A stretch of DNA of 64,000 bases from Pseudoalteromonas luteoviolacea (GCF_000814765.1 NZ_JWIC01000007.1:248001-312000); one strand, 5' to 3'; counted from the stretch's first letter, positions 18,342 to 27,896 are shown. Made by a program: numbers and translations. Notes: generated from the sequence alone by a model not told the origin.

Positions 18342-18746
18342 AGTTCAGGGTGACGGGGTGGGGGTTGGTACCGTTGGTTTAAACAAGTTGCACTTTCTCA
18401 CCTTCGTCGTTGCGGGCTAGCCCCGCAATCCATGTTTGAGATAGTTATGGACCCTGAAGCGAGTTCAGGGTGAAGGGGTGGGTTTGGTACTGTTGTTTAA
18501 ATAAGTTGCACTTTCTCACCCTCGTCGTTGCGGGCTAGCCCCGCAATCCATTTTGAGATCGATATGGACCCTGAAGCGAGTTCAGGGTGACGGCGTTAGG
18601 TTTGGTACTGTTGGTTGAAATAGTTGGGTTTGGTATTGTTGGTTTGAACAAGTTGCACTTTCTCACCTTCGTCGTTGCGGGCTTGCCCCGCAATCCATTT
18701 TGCGGTCGTTATGCTTGTATGCGGTCAATACGCGGACCCTGAAGCG
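18342..18746 (+). repeat. REP-like block 1 between IS copies
   Basis: 405 bases made of about 110-bp composite units. Each has a GC-rich palindrome (TTGCGGG-CTAG-CCCCGCAA or a CTTG variant) and a second palindrome with arms ACCCTGAA and TTCAGGGT around GCGAG. Two of the second type are intact (18451-18471 and 18568-18588) and are unoccupied matches to the IS target. The outermost halves are split by the flanking IS copies. There is no coding potential. The units resemble BIME/REP sequences, often mobilised by RAYT proteins, but no RAYT gene is in the window. Confidence 0.85.
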
Positions 18747-18814
18747 ATATATGGACTCCACCACACTTCACATACAGTGTAATGTGGTGTCGACCAAAAC
18801 AAAGGAGTCCATAT

Positions 18815-19828
18815 ATGAATAATCGTAACGTGATTGCGCTCGATCTTGCAAAAAATATTATCCAAGTCGCAAAAGTCTCTAAACATGGCGAAATTATTTT
18901 TAATAAAGCACAGTCTCCATCTAAAGTTCGCCAGATACTCGCTAACTCTCCTCCTAGCATTGTGGCAATGGAGGGATGTGGCAGTTTTCATTATTGGGGG
19001 CGGGTTGCTCAATCCTATGGTCATGAAGTGAGAGGGATGTCTCCGAAACATGTTAAGCCTTATATAAGCAAACAAAAAACAGATGCCAATGATGCTATCG
19101 GGATTGCGATTGCTGCTATTCAACCAAATATGCCCTTTTCTCCAGTAAAAAACATAGAACAGCAAATTCTCCAAACGCTCACTGTGAGTCGTAAGTTTCT
19201 GGATAAACAACTTACACAACTCAGTAATCATATTAGGGCCTTATTTTATGAATATGGCATCACTATTCCTCGCTCCAAGAAAGCATTGAAAGAGGTTTTA
19301 ACAGAGTGCAATAGTTTACCAGAGGTATTATTGCCATTACTCAGTGTCTTAAAAGCTCAATACCATCAAATAGAGCAATCTCTGAATAAAGTCACTAAAA
19401 ACCTAGAACTGCTTGTTTCTCAAAATGAACAATGCCAACGTGTTATTGCGCTTGAAGGTGTGGGAGTTTTAGGCGCAGCGGGGCTAATTGCCAGCTTGAG
19501 TCAAACGGAGCATTTTAAAAATGGGCGATGTGCTTCAGTATATTTAGGCGTTACCCCAAAACAATTTAGCAGTGGCGGAAAAACCGTGATGCTGGGAATT
19601 GATAAATGTGCTGGAGATAAACAGCTAAAGTCCTGTTTATTTTTGGGGGCATTGTCATACATTTCTAATCTGCCGGAGAAACCCAAGACATTGAAGCAGC
19701 AATGGCTCTTAAGGTTAGTTGCTCGTTCAGGAGTGAAGCGAGCTTGTATTGCGCTGGTGAATAAAAATATCAGAACTGCTTGGGCAATGTTAAAACAAGG
19801 TACGAATTACCAGCCAGTTATGATTTAA
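18815..19828 (+). CDS. IS110-family transposase, copy 2
   Basis: A 337-residue protein identical to the product at 17106-18119, with the same D10, E53, D90, D93 and ribosome site. Intact. Confidence 0.95.
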   Translation: MNNRNVIALDLAKNIIQVAKVSKHGEIIFNKAQSPSKVRQILANSPPSIVAMEGCGSFHYWGRVAQSYGHEVRGMSPKHVKPYISKQKTDANDAIGIAIAAIQPNMPFSPVKNIEQQILQTLTVSRKFLDKQLTQLSNHIRALFYEYGITIPRSKKALKEVLTECNSLPEVLLPLLSVLKAQYHQIEQSLNKVTKNLELLVSQNEQCQRVIALEGVGVLGAAGLIASLSQTEHFKNGRCASVYLGVTPKQFSSGGKTVMLGIDKCAGDKQLKSCLFLGALSYISNLPEKPKTLKQQWLLRLVARSGVKRACIALVNKNIRTAWAMLKQGTNYQPVMI

Positions 19829-20048
19829 AAAACATTTTAAAAAGAGTTCGACAACAATGTAATTAAAAGGTAAGACCAACCTTCTGAAAACCTGTCTGAA
19901 CTTGAAGTGATAATACACTAACGAAGCGTTTAGGACAGAAGGTGCGAATAAATCAAAGGTTAGAGAGTAGCGCTCTCAAAAGAAACCGCATATACGCAAG
20001 CATCTTTAATTTTAAAAAACATGTTGTCAAACAAGTGGAGTCCATATA
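19829..20048 (+). ncRNA. Candidate bridge/seek RNA of IS copy 2
   Basis: Same sequence as the segment at 18120-18339. The target-guide strings lie at 19896-19902 (CTGAACT) and 19923-19928 (GAAGCG). Confidence 0.75.
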
Positions 20049-20050
20049 CG

Positions 20051-20455
20051 AGTTCAGGGTGACGGGGTGGGGGTTGGTACCGTTGGTTTAAACAAGTTGC
20101 ACTTTCTCACCTTCGTCGTTGCGGGCTAGCCCCGCAATCCATGTTTGAGATAGTTATGGACCCTGAAGCGAGTTCAGGGTGAAGGGGTGGGTTTGGTACT
20201 GTTGTTTAAATAAGTTGCACTTTCTCACCCTCGTCGTTGCGGGCTAGCCCCGCAATCCATTTTGAGATCGATATGGACCCTGAAGCGAGTTCAGGGTGAC
20301 GGCGTTAGGTTTGGTACTGTTGGTTGAAATAGTTGGGTTTGGTATTGTTGGTTTGAACAAGTTGCACTTTCTCACCTTCGTCGTTGCGGGCTTGCCCCGC
20401 AATCCATTTTGCGGTCGTTATGCTTGTATGCGGTCAATACGCGGACCCTGAAGCG
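20051..20455 (+). repeat. REP-like block 2 between IS copies
   Basis: Reads as identical to 18342-18746. Two intact, empty palindromic targets lie at 20160-20180 and 20277-20297. Identity of noncoding DNA between copies shows the amplification is recent. Confidence 0.85.
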
Positions 20456-20523
20456 ATATATGGACTCCACCACACTTCACATACAGTGTAATGTGGTGTC
20501 GACCAAAACAAAGGAGTCCATAT

Positions 20524-21537
20524 ATGAATAATCGTAACGTGATTGCGCTCGATCTTGCAAAAAATATTATCCAAGTCGCAAAAGTCTCTAAACATGGCGA
20601 AATTATTTTTAATAAAGCACAGTCTCCATCTAAAGTTCGCCAGATACTCGCTAACTCTCCTCCTAGCATTGTGGCAATGGAGGGATGTGGCAGTTTTCAT
20701 TATTGGGGGCGGGTTGCTCAATCCTATGGTCATGAAGTGAGAGGGATGTCTCCGAAACATGTTAAGCCTTATATAAGCAAACAAAAAACAGATGCCAATG
20801 ATGCTATCGGGATTGCGATTGCTGCTATTCAACCAAATATGCCCTTTTCTCCAGTAAAAAACATAGAACAGCAAATTCTCCAAACGCTCACTGTGAGTCG
20901 TAAGTTTCTGGATAAACAACTTACACAACTCAGTAATCATATTAGGGCCTTATTTTATGAATATGGCATCACTATTCCTCGCTCCAAGAAAGCATTGAAA
21001 GAGGTTTTAACAGAGTGCAATAGTTTACCAGAGGTATTATTGCCATTACTCAGTGTCTTAAAAGCTCAATACCATCAAATAGAGCAATCTCTGAATAAAG
21101 TCACTAAAAACCTAGAACTGCTTGTTTCTCAAAATGAACAATGCCAACGTGTTATTGCGCTTGAAGGTGTGGGAGTTTTAGGCGCAGCGGGGCTAATTGC
21201 CAGCTTGAGTCAAACGGAGCATTTTAAAAATGGGCGATGTGCTTCAGTATATTTAGGCGTTACCCCAAAACAATTTAGCAGTGGCGGAAAAACCGTGATG
21301 CTGGGAATTGATAAATGTGCTGGAGATAAACAGCTAAAGTCCTGTTTATTTTTGGGGGCATTGTCATACATTTCTAATCTGCCGGAGAAACCCAAGACAT
21401 TGAAGCAGCAATGGCTCTTAAGGTTAGTTGCTCGTTCAGGAGTGAAGCGAGCTTGTATTGCGCTGGTGAATAAAAATATCAGAACTGCTTGGGCAATGTT
21501 AAAACAAGGTACGAATTACCAGCCAGTTATGATTTAA
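20524..21537 (+). CDS. IS110-family transposase, copy 3
   Basis: A 337-residue protein identical to copies 1 and 2; intact. Confidence 0.95.
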   Translation: MNNRNVIALDLAKNIIQVAKVSKHGEIIFNKAQSPSKVRQILANSPPSIVAMEGCGSFHYWGRVAQSYGHEVRGMSPKHVKPYISKQKTDANDAIGIAIAAIQPNMPFSPVKNIEQQILQTLTVSRKFLDKQLTQLSNHIRALFYEYGITIPRSKKALKEVLTECNSLPEVLLPLLSVLKAQYHQIEQSLNKVTKNLELLVSQNEQCQRVIALEGVGVLGAAGLIASLSQTEHFKNGRCASVYLGVTPKQFSSGGKTVMLGIDKCAGDKQLKSCLFLGALSYISNLPEKPKTLKQQWLLRLVARSGVKRACIALVNKNIRTAWAMLKQGTNYQPVMI

Positions 21538-21757
21538 AAAACATTTTAAAAAGAGTTCGACAACAATGTAATTAAAAGGTAAGACCAACCTTCTGAAAAC
21601 CTGTCTGAACTTGAAGTGATAATACACTAACGAAGCGTTTAGGACAGAAGGTGCGAATAAATCAAAGGTTAGAGAGTAGCGCTCTCAAAAGAAACCGCAT
21701 ATACGCAAGCATCTTTAATTTTAAAAAACATGTTGTCAAACAAGTGGAGTCCATATA
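21538..21757 (+). ncRNA. Candidate bridge/seek RNA of IS copy 3
   Basis: Same sequence as 18120-18339. The target-guide strings lie at 21605-21611 and 21632-21637. Confidence 0.75.
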
Positions 21758-21759
21758 CG

Positions 21760-21895
21760 AGTTCAGGGTGACGAGGTGGGGGTTGGTACCGTTGGTTTGA
21801 ACAAGTTGCACTTTCTCACCCTTCGTCGTTGCGGGGTTGCTCCGCAATCCATTTTGAGGTTGATATGCTCGTATGCCATCAATACGTGGGCTCTA
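21760..21895 (+). repeat. REP-like unit, right border of the IS array
   Basis: Starts with AGTTCAGGGTGACGAGG, the right half of a split target palindrome. It continues into a diverged unit with the palindrome TTGCGGGGTTGCTCCGCAA. Similarity fades by about 21895. Confidence 0.7.
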
Positions 21896-21978
21896 AAGCA
21901 AGCTATGGATAAAGGTTTGTAATGTAAGGTGCTGGTGCGAGAGTGTTGTAGGGGGCAAATTTATGGTCATAGCATATA

Positions 21979-22012
21979 AATAAAAGCCTTTATGTTAATT
22001 AAGGCTTTTATT
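21979..22012. terminator. Terminator after the galactofuranose cluster
   Basis: AATAAAAGCCTT and AAGGCTTTTATT pair around a 10-base loop, 20 bases past the stop of the minus-strand glycosyltransferase gene. It could stop transcription from either side and so insulates the IS array. Confidence 0.8.
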
Positions 22013-22032
22013 TGACCCTATTGTATGTCTCG

Positions 22033-23055
22033 TTAAGAGAATTGGTTCAGGGCTCTTTCTAAATACTTTCCTGACTGAACGTCAGCTTTAACGCGTGCTA
22101 CATTGCGTTTCATTTGTTCAATCTGATCTGGATTAAGTTCCGCTAATTTATGCTTTATATCGCGAAGAGAGCTGATACTAAAACCAATACCTTCTCGTTC
22201 CACAAAGCTCGCCATTGCCGCCTTATCCCAAATAATAATTGGCATATCACAGAGCAAATATAACGAAAGCTTATGCGGGTTGTTGTACATTAAGTACTTG
22301 CCCGTTACGCCATCACATGAGTCCAAGGTATTGCCATACCACACTAAGCCAAAGTCACCATCAATATGGTCAATAACCTCATTTGATGGAAAGCAGCCTT
22401 TGTAATCTAATACTGTGTCTTCGACATTTTTGACTTTATTTTTGTCGTAGCCCACACCATACAGATCAAATTTAAAGTTGCCACGGTCAAGGTTATCTAA
22501 CTCATAAATAAATGGACCCATATTACCTGCAAACACGACGCGGATTTTTGCATAGTCAGTATCCGTTCGTTTTGCATTGGGGCTATCTGTGTGTAAATAG
22601 TCAAAAGCCTCAATATTGGTAATTAGGGCTTGAAAATTTTGTTCGGTAAACCATGCGGCCATTTTGTCATTGTGGACAATTAATTGATCAGACTGCTTTA
22701 AAAGTGCCACTTCCTTATCTGAATGACCATATTTACCTTTTAAGCTTTTCAGGTCATGCACAAGGGTTAAGACTTTGCTATTTTTCAGTTTTGCGCCCCA
22801 TAAACAATAACCATAAAACTTATTGAATGGATATTGTAGGCATACGGCACTGCCGGGCTTTAATTTTAAAATCGCCCATGTAACGCCCAGTGCGCTTATT
22901 AACGTGCCAAGAATCGAATTTGAGATCCATGTTTGCTTGAAACCAATATTTTTCCAGCCATTATTTTCTAAAATGGTTTCACAGTCCATTTTAGCTTTGC
23001 CAGCTGCATCAAACTTAGAGCGATAGTTTCTAGCTATATATACTTTATTACTCAT
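22033..23055 (-). CDS. Gtf3-like glycosyltransferase, probable galactofuranosyltransferase
   Basis: A 340-residue soluble GT-B type transferase. The start KVYIARNYRSKFDAAGKAKMD and the stretch LVHDLKSLKGKYGH are as in Gtf3/WbbI-like enzymes. The acceptor/donor-side block NPHKLSLYLLCDMPIIIW is typical for the C-terminal domain. WbbI-type members add galactofuranose to O-antigen. Its neighbour three bases upstream encodes UDP-galactopyranose mutase, the source of UDP-galactofuranose, which strongly suggests that donor. Acceptor unknown; a lipopolysaccharide or capsule sugar is inferred. Confidence 0.8.
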   Translation of the reverse strand: MSNKVYIARNYRSKFDAAGKAKMDCETILENNGWKNIGFKQTWISNSILGTLISALGVTWAILKLKPGSAVCLQYPFNKFYGYCLWGAKLKNSKVLTLVHDLKSLKGKYGHSDKEVALLKQSDQLIVHNDKMAAWFTEQNFQALITNIEAFDYLHTDSPNAKRTDTDYAKIRVVFAGNMGPFIYELDNLDRGNFKFDLYGVGYDKNKVKNVEDTVLDYKGCFPSNEVIDHIDGDFGLVWYGNTLDSCDGVTGKYLMYNNPHKLSLYLLCDMPIIIWDKAAMASFVEREGIGFSISSLRDIKHKLAELNPDQIEQMKRNVARVKADVQSGKYLERALNQFS

Positions 23056-23058
23056 AAC

Positions 23059-24177
23059 CTAAACAAGCTCCTGAGTTGTTAATGCAAGTGCAGCTTCAAT
23101 GGTGTCATCCATGTCGTAGTATTTATAATTGGCAAGACGACCCCCAAAAATAAATTTATCAGCATAAGGTGCTGTTTTAGCCAACTCCTGATACTTGGCT
23201 AATAGAGCATTATTTATTTCATCATTAATTGGGTAGTAAGGTTCGTTGTCCTTACTGAACTCATGCGGGTATTCTTTAGTGATGACAGTTTTATCACTTG
23301 TGCCAAATTCAAAATGTTTATGTTCTAAAATTCGAGTATAAGGAACGTCACGCTCAGTATAGTTAACCACTGCATTACCTTGGTAGCTGTCTTGATCTAG
23401 CACTTCGGTTTCAAAGTGTAAGCTGCGATATTCTAAAGCACCGAACTGACAATCAAAGAACTCATCAATCTTACCTGTATACAATACTTTATCTGCTAGT
23501 TGATTATAGTCATCAGCTTTATCAAAGTAGTTTATGCCTGTTATCACTTCGACGCCCTCTAACAGCGCTTCAGTTAATGCATTATAGCCACCGACAGGGA
23601 TCCCCTGATAAGTATCATTAAAGTAATTATTATCGAAAGTAAACCGGAAGGGGAGGCGCTTGATAATAAACGCAGGTATTTGTGTGGCTGGACGGCCCCA
23701 TTGCTTTTCAGTGTATCCTTTGATTAGTATTTCATACAGATCTCGCCCACCTAAAAATAGAGCTTGTTCTTCTAAGTTTTGTGGCTCTAAGTCAGCATAA
23801 GGAGCGCGCTCTGCTTCGATTTTATCTTTTGCTTGTTGTGGTGTAGTTACGCCCCATAATTGATAAAAGGTATTCATATTAAAAGGCAAGTTATAGAGCT
23901 TGTCTTGATAGCGGGCAACCGGGGAGTTGACATAATGATTAAATGTAACAAAACGATTTACATAATCCCAGACCAGCTGATTGCTGGTGTGAAATATATG
24001 TGCACCATACTTGTGGACGTTAATACCTTCTATATTCTCACAATAGATATTACCACCAGTGTGGTCGCGTTTATCAATAACTAAGACTTTTTTTCCTTGA
24101 TCTGTGGCCTCTCGGGCAAACACTGCACCAAATAAACCTGCACCAACTATAAGATAGTCGTACTGCGTGTTTTTCAT
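23059..24177 (-). CDS. glf: UDP-galactopyranose mutase
   Basis: A 372-residue flavoenzyme that interconverts UDP-galactopyranose and UDP-galactofuranose. It has the Rossmann motif VGAGLFGAVFAREA, DKRDHTGGNIY, the family-specific HKYGAHIFHTSNQLVWDYVN, and YNLPFNMNTFYQLWG. The C-terminal FGGRLANYKYYDMDD holds the second FAD contact. Length agrees with E. coli Glf (367). The ATG at 24177 is chosen: a GTG at 24192 would add MRLNR, but its AGG looks instead like the ribosome site for the ATG. It is operonic with the downstream transferase. Confidence 0.95.
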   Translation of the reverse strand: MKNTQYDYLIVGAGLFGAVFAREATDQGKKVLVIDKRDHTGGNIYCENIEGINVHKYGAHIFHTSNQLVWDYVNRFVTFNHYVNSPVARYQDKLYNLPFNMNTFYQLWGVTTPQQAKDKIEAERAPYADLEPQNLEEQALFLGGRDLYEILIKGYTEKQWGRPATQIPAFIIKRLPFRFTFDNNYFNDTYQGIPVGGYNALTEALLEGVEVITGINYFDKADDYNQLADKVLYTGKIDEFFDCQFGALEYRSLHFETEVLDQDSYQGNAVVNYTERDVPYTRILEHKHFEFGTSDKTVITKEYPHEFSKDNEPYYPINDEINNALLAKYQELAKTAPYADKFIFGGRLANYKYYDMDDTIEAALALTTQELV

Positions 24178-24444
24178 TCGATTTAGCCTCACTTAATAAA
24201 TATTTAATAACTAACCTAAAATAATATCACATAAGTGAGGATTTAATTTAAATAAAATTAAATGTCGCTAATAATTAATATTTTCATAATTCGGTTGTTT
24301 TTAAATTTAATATATTAATTAATGGTGGAAATTAATGAGTCTGTTGTAGGGTTGGAAAACTAAATTATGTGTTTTTAAGATAGGTAACGTTTTTTGTTTT
24401 TAATCTTGTTTTTACTTTTTATAATGATGAGGTTTTAATTATTA
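24178..24444. other. AT-rich intergenic region upstream of glf
   Basis: About 270 very AT-rich bases, with no gene-like frame. It likely contains the minus-strand promoter for glf and the transferase. No reliable promoter hexamers could be fixed by eye. Confidence 0.4.
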
Positions 24445-24463
24445 GGGTGAAGTGAATTCACCC
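24445..24463 (-). terminator. Hairpin after the GT25 gene
   Basis: GGGTGAA and TTCACCC pair with a 5-base loop, 8 bases past the stop at 24471. The T-tail on the minus strand is poor (TAATAATT), so this is a weak call. Confidence 0.45.
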
Positions 24464-24470
24464 CATAATT

Positions 24471-25229
24471 TTATCTTTCAATGAATTTATTAATAATTCG
24501 ACGCGTATTTGATTTATTTAACGCTTTATATTTTAGCTGTTGTATTTTCCTTCTCCAAAAAGCGGTTTTAAAAGACAGGCCTTTACTCATATTTCCAATT
24601 GTGGAGTCAAAGTCTAGATCTTGTTTTAGTGGACAAGGAGATAAGGTCAAAATTTCTATGTTCTTTTCCCACCAATGTTGGTAATCAGTATCGACAGGGC
24701 GACCAAACGGAATACTCGACTGTAGGATTTTTTTTGCACCATCTAGAGTGACAGCTTGTGCACAAGTGCCTGCAGATACTTTCTTTTGAATTTTTAAATT
24801 AAAAGTAGCATTGAGCTTAAACTCATAAGCGGTTGGGCGAGTGCGATCACCGTACTCAGCTAACTTTATCATATCCCATTCAAAATCAATTTCTGATAGA
24901 GCGGAGATGGCCTCATTAAGGTTGCCTACAACTTCAAAGTCATCTTCTAATATGATGGCCCAAGGAATTTCATTGTCTACAATGTGTTGCAGTACTTTTA
25001 GATGGCTCATGTAACAGCCGATCTCTCCCGGACTAAGTGGTTTATGGTAATCACTGCTGTTTTTTTCTACTGAATAAAATCTGTCACGTGTTGTTTGATC
25101 TACTTTGCTTCCCAATACTGCACTTATACGCTCAAATTTTATATCGAAAGGTGCGAGTCTCTGCGTTACCGCATCCAGTCTATCTGTGCTCTTATCTAAG
25201 TTTATTAAAAATATTGGTGGTTGAGTCAT
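24471..25229 (-). CDS. Glycosyltransferase family 25 (LPS-type galactosyltransferase family)
   Basis: A 252-residue GT25 protein. Diagnostic parts are IFLINLDKSTDRLDAVTQRL at the start, LSPGEIGCYMSHLKVLQHIV, and WAIILEDDFEVV, where EDD is the nucleotide-sugar/metal motif. Near the end PFGRPVDTDYQHWWEKN matches the family. GT25 enzymes such as LgtB/Lex1 add galactose to lipo-oligosaccharide, but donor specificity cannot be read from sequence. It starts one base after the stop of the upstream lipoprotein gene, so both are co-transcribed. Confidence 0.88.
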   Translation of the reverse strand: MTQPPIFLINLDKSTDRLDAVTQRLAPFDIKFERISAVLGSKVDQTTRDRFYSVEKNSSDYHKPLSPGEIGCYMSHLKVLQHIVDNEIPWAIILEDDFEVVGNLNEAISALSEIDFEWDMIKLAEYGDRTRPTAYEFKLNATFNLKIQKKVSAGTCAQAVTLDGAKKILQSSIPFGRPVDTDYQHWWEKNIEILTLSPCPLKQDLDFDSTIGNMSKGLSFKTAFWRRKIQQLKYKALNKSNTRRIINKFIER

Positions 25230-25230
25230 A

Positions 25231-25728
25231 TTATTTTACTATTTCCAAGCTGACCGCCCAAGGTTTCTGCTTATCGAGGGTGGTACCAAAATTGACTGCA
25301 ACTTTAGTTTCTGAAAGCTCACTCGTAAAAGTGGATCGACTGCTTTCGTTGCCAAAGTGCTGTTTTTCTTCCCAGTCAGGGCTTAGACAGGTTTTAAGCT
25401 GTTCATTTACTTGCTCAAACCTAACTAGCGCTTCAGTTTTACCTGAGAAAGATTTATTACATTCATAGGCTGTGTTGCCACTTGTGTACAAATTAATCTG
25501 GCAGCTGTTTTCAATTAGATGTGCTTTGGGACGCCAGCTTTTCATTAACTTGCCGTTTATTTCGCTGCCTTTCAAAATAGAAAAGCCATCACCCGCACCC
25601 GTGATCAATGCGTTGACTTTTTCACAGTCAGTCATGTTTTCAACTTTTTTCTGAACGTCGTTAGGTAATGAGTTACATCCAACTAATGTGATAAAACCAA
25701 ATGAGTATATGAGGTGGCGAAAAACCAT
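25231..25728 (-). CDS. Putative lipoprotein of unknown function
   Basis: A 165-residue protein with a lipoprotein signal: hydrophobic FRHLIYSFGFITLVGC with lipobox LVGC, so the mature protein begins at Cys18. Residue after Cys is Asn, so outer-membrane sorting is expected. Five further cysteines lie in the mature part and could form disulfides. No family recognised. Downstream is the GT25 gene, one base away. Confidence 0.65.
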   Translation of the reverse strand: MVFRHLIYSFGFITLVGCNSLPNDVQKKVENMTDCEKVNALITGAGDGFSILKGSEINGKLMKSWRPKAHLIENSCQINLYTSGNTAYECNKSFSGKTEALVRFEQVNEQLKTCLSPDWEEKQHFGNESSRSTFTSELSETKVAVNFGTTLDKQKPWAVSLEIVK

Positions 25729-25786
25729 GGCAGCTTCCTTATCGAATTTTCCCTAAGCATACCATGGTCATTTGGGATGAGGTAGG

Positions 25787-26398
25787 TTATTGGTGCCTTT
25801 TGGCTAATGTCTCGACAACTTGTGATAAGTCGAGTTCACTTCGTTGTAAAAGTACTAATAAGTGGTAAATTAAATCCGCAGATTCGTTAAGTAATTCGGC
25901 TTTATCTTGTTTCATCGCAGCCAGTGCTACTTCAACACCTTCCTCACCGACTTTTTGGCAGCTTCGGCTTAAGTCTTTGGCAAACAGTGATGCGGTATAG
26001 CTGGACTCGGGATCAGCGTTTTTACGCTCCTTAATCACTTTTTGCAGTGTGCCTAAAAAGGCGAGTTCGGGTTGAGCGCCATCAAAGCAACTTTCGGTGC
26101 CAAGGTGGCAAGTAGGGCCGGCAGGCGTTGCCAAAATTAATATGCTGTCTTTGTCACAGTCAGTGTGTGCTTCTATGAGCTTGAGTACGTTGTTTGAAGA
26201 TTCACCTTTGGTCCACAGTCTTGACTTAGATCTTGAATAAAAGGTGACAAGTTTTTTTTCAAACGTCACTTGTAGTGCTTCTAAGTTCATAAACCCTTGC
26301 ATCAAAATGACGCCCGTTTCGTAATCTTGTACTATCGCAGGGATCAACTCTGATTTACTAAAGTCGACAGAGCTTATGTTGTCTGGTGTTAATTTCAT
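25787..26398 (-). CDS. hisI: Bifunctional phosphoribosyl-AMP cyclohydrolase / phosphoribosyl-ATP pyrophosphatase
   Basis: A 203-residue HisIE fusion for steps two and three of histidine synthesis. The N-terminal cyclohydrolase has [14 protein letters not shown] and the zinc-site cysteines in DCDKDSILI and [12 protein letters not shown]. The C-terminal pyrophosphatase (from about residue 110) has KKxxEE-like [13 protein letters not shown] and [16 protein letters not shown]. Length is normal. The ATG overlaps the hisF stop by four bases. Last gene of the his operon. Confidence 0.95.
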   Translation of the reverse strand: MKLTPDNISSVDFSKSELIPAIVQDYETGVILMQGFMNLEALQVTFEKKLVTFYSRSKSRLWTKGESSNNVLKLIEAHTDCDKDSILILATPAGPTCHLGTESCFDGAQPELAFLGTLQKVIKERKNADPESSYTASLFAKDLSRSCQKVGEEGVEVALAAMKQDKAELLNESADLIYHLLVLLQRSELDLSQVVETLAKRHQ

Positions 26399-27168
26399 AA
26401 TCTTGTCGCTACCTTATTCTTTTTCAAATACTGTTTTAGTTTTGGTATTTCAATTACTTGCTTGTGGAATACACTGGCTGCCAGCGCACCATCTACATTT
26501 GCTTGGTTAAATACATCCACAAAATCTTGTTCTTTGCCTGCGCCACCAGATGCAATAAGCGGGATGTCACACAGTGATCTCATTTTACTTAGTTGTGATA
26601 AATCATAACCTTTGCGAACACCATCTTGATTCATGCAATTTAGTACGACTTCACCAGCACCTAAATCTTGCACTCGCTGGATCCATTCCTGTGTTTTATA
26701 GCGTGTTTGGCTGGCAGCGTTCGGGTCGCCGGTTAGCTGATATACTAAATACTCACTACTTTTATCATCATAAAAACTGTCTACACCCACAACCACACAT
26801 TGCTTACCGAATTCATCGTGCAATTCTTTGATAAGTTCAGGCCTAGCTATCGCAGGGCTGTTAATAGAAATCTTATCCGCGCCTTGTTCTAACACTTTTG
26901 CGGCATCTGCAACGGATTTAATGCCACCTGCAACACAAAAAGGAATATCGATATTTCTCGCGATGTCTCTGACCCAGCTTAAATCAAGCAAGCGTTTTTC
27001 TACGCTGGCACTGATCTCATAAAAAACCAGTTCATCCGCACCTTGCTCGCTATATAGCTTGGCTAGTTCAATGATGTCGCCAACCACTTCGTGTTGTTTA
27101 AACTTGACCCCTTTGACGACTTGGCCATTTTTTACATCAAGACAGGGAATTATGCGTTTCGATAACAT
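26395..27168 (-). CDS. hisF: Imidazole glycerol phosphate synthase, cyclase subunit
   Basis: A 257-residue TIM barrel that takes ammonia from HisH and converts PRFAR into imidazole glycerol phosphate and AICAR. The start [20 protein letters not shown] has the catalytic Asp11; the second catalytic Asp lies in [18 protein letters not shown]. It overlaps hisA upstream by 19 bases and hisI downstream by four. The start is conserved, so the overlap with hisA is real. Confidence 0.96.
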   Translation of the reverse strand: MLSKRIIPCLDVKNGQVVKGVKFKQHEVVGDIIELAKLYSEQGADELVFYEISASVEKRLLDLSWVRDIARNIDIPFCVAGGIKSVADAAKVLEQGADKISINSPAIARPELIKELHDEFGKQCVVVGVDSFYDDKSSEYLVYQLTGDPNAASQTRYKTQEWIQRVQDLGAGEVVLNCMNQDGVRKGYDLSQLSKMRSLCDIPLIASGGAGKEQDFVDVFNQANVDGALAASVFHKQVIEIPKLKQYLKKNKVATRL

Positions 27169-27884
27169 GCAATTGCCTCCTCAACACTAAATGCGCCATC
27201 TAATAAAGATTTGCCTAAAATAATGCCTGCGACACCAATTTCAATAAGCTGTTTGATGTCGTCCAATGAGCTTACACCACCTGAAGCTTGTACTTTTGCG
27301 GCTGGACTGTATTGTACTATTTGCTGATACAGTTCAAATGAAGGACCAGTCATGGTGCCATCCTTACTGATGTCCGTACATAGGAAGTCATACACGCCAA
27401 GTGCCAGATAAAAGTCGATTAACTCAAATAGTGAAACGCTTGAGTCACTTTGCCAGCCGTGCGTAGCAACAGACCAGCCATTTGCTGTTTTATTTACATC
27501 TAATGCAATGACAAAACGTTCCGCGCCAAACTCTTGGATCCACTGAGCTAATTGCTCTTTTTGGTCAACGGCTAATGATCCAATAACTACTTGGTTTGCA
27601 CCTGCTTTAAGCCACTGTTTTATATCTTCATAAGCGCGGATCCCACCACCTACTTGGTATGGTGTATCCAGTTTGCTTGTCGCTGTTTGAATTTGTTGCC
27701 ACTGCTTTTTACTTGGATCGCGCGCGCCCTCTAAATCAACAAGGTGTAATTTTATTGCTCCTGCATCTTGGTATTCATGCAAGCGAGTTTGCAAGTCAAA
27801 CGGGTAAAATTGCGCTGTATCGTATTTGCCCTGATAGAGGCGAACAATTTGGCTATCTAAAACATCTAGTGCTGGAATTATCAT
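27150..27884 (-). CDS. hisA: ProFAR isomerase
   Basis: A 244-residue TIM barrel that isomerises ProFAR to PRFAR. It has [19 protein letters not shown] with the catalytic Asp8, [16 protein letters not shown] and the second catalytic Asp in [15 protein letters not shown]. It lies between hisH (12 bases) and hisF (19-base overlap). Confidence 0.96.
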   Translation of the reverse strand: MIIPALDVLDSQIVRLYQGKYDTAQFYPFDLQTRLHEYQDAGAIKLHLVDLEGARDPSKKQWQQIQTATSKLDTPYQVGGGIRAYEDIKQWLKAGANQVVIGSLAVDQKEQLAQWIQEFGAERFVIALDVNKTANGWSVATHGWQSDSSVSLFELIDFYLALGVYDFLCTDISKDGTMTGPSFELYQQIVQYSPAAKVQASGGVSSLDDIKQLIEIGVAGIILGKSLLDGAFSVEEAIACYRNA

Positions 27885-27896
27885 GTTCGTTCCTTA

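Larger units (their letters stand above)
18747..20050 (+). mobile_element. IS110 family element, IS1111 group, copy 2
   Basis: Identical in layout and, where compared, in sequence to copy 1, shifted by 1709 bases. The left flank reads GCGGACCCTGAAGCG and the right flank AGTTCAGGGTGACGG, which together restore an undamaged palindromic target with a CG core. Confidence 0.9.
17038..21759 (+). repeat. Tandem array: 1709-bp unit (IS + REP block), three IS copies
   Basis: The transposase genes at 17106, 18815 and 20524 are exactly 1709 bases apart. The 405-base spacers 18342-18746 and 20051-20455 read as identical, as do the three IS copies where compared. The sequence after the third copy starts like the spacer but differs at a few bases (GACGAGG in place of GACGGGG). 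The simplest history is two independent insertions in neighbouring REP targets followed by one unequal crossover that duplicated IS plus spacer; collapse or duplication in assembly is the alternative. Confidence 0.9.
20456..21759 (+). mobile_element. IS110 family element, IS1111 group, copy 3
   Basis: Third copy, again 1709 bases on. Its left flank equals that of copy 2, while its right flank differs slightly from that of copies 1 and 2, marking the outer edge of the amplified region. Confidence 0.9.

Noticed and set aside
18342..18746. CRISPR-like look of regularly spaced repeats
   Set aside because: Units are palindromic, about 110 bases, imperfect and without unique 30-base spacers; no cas gene is in the window. 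They are REP-like elements.
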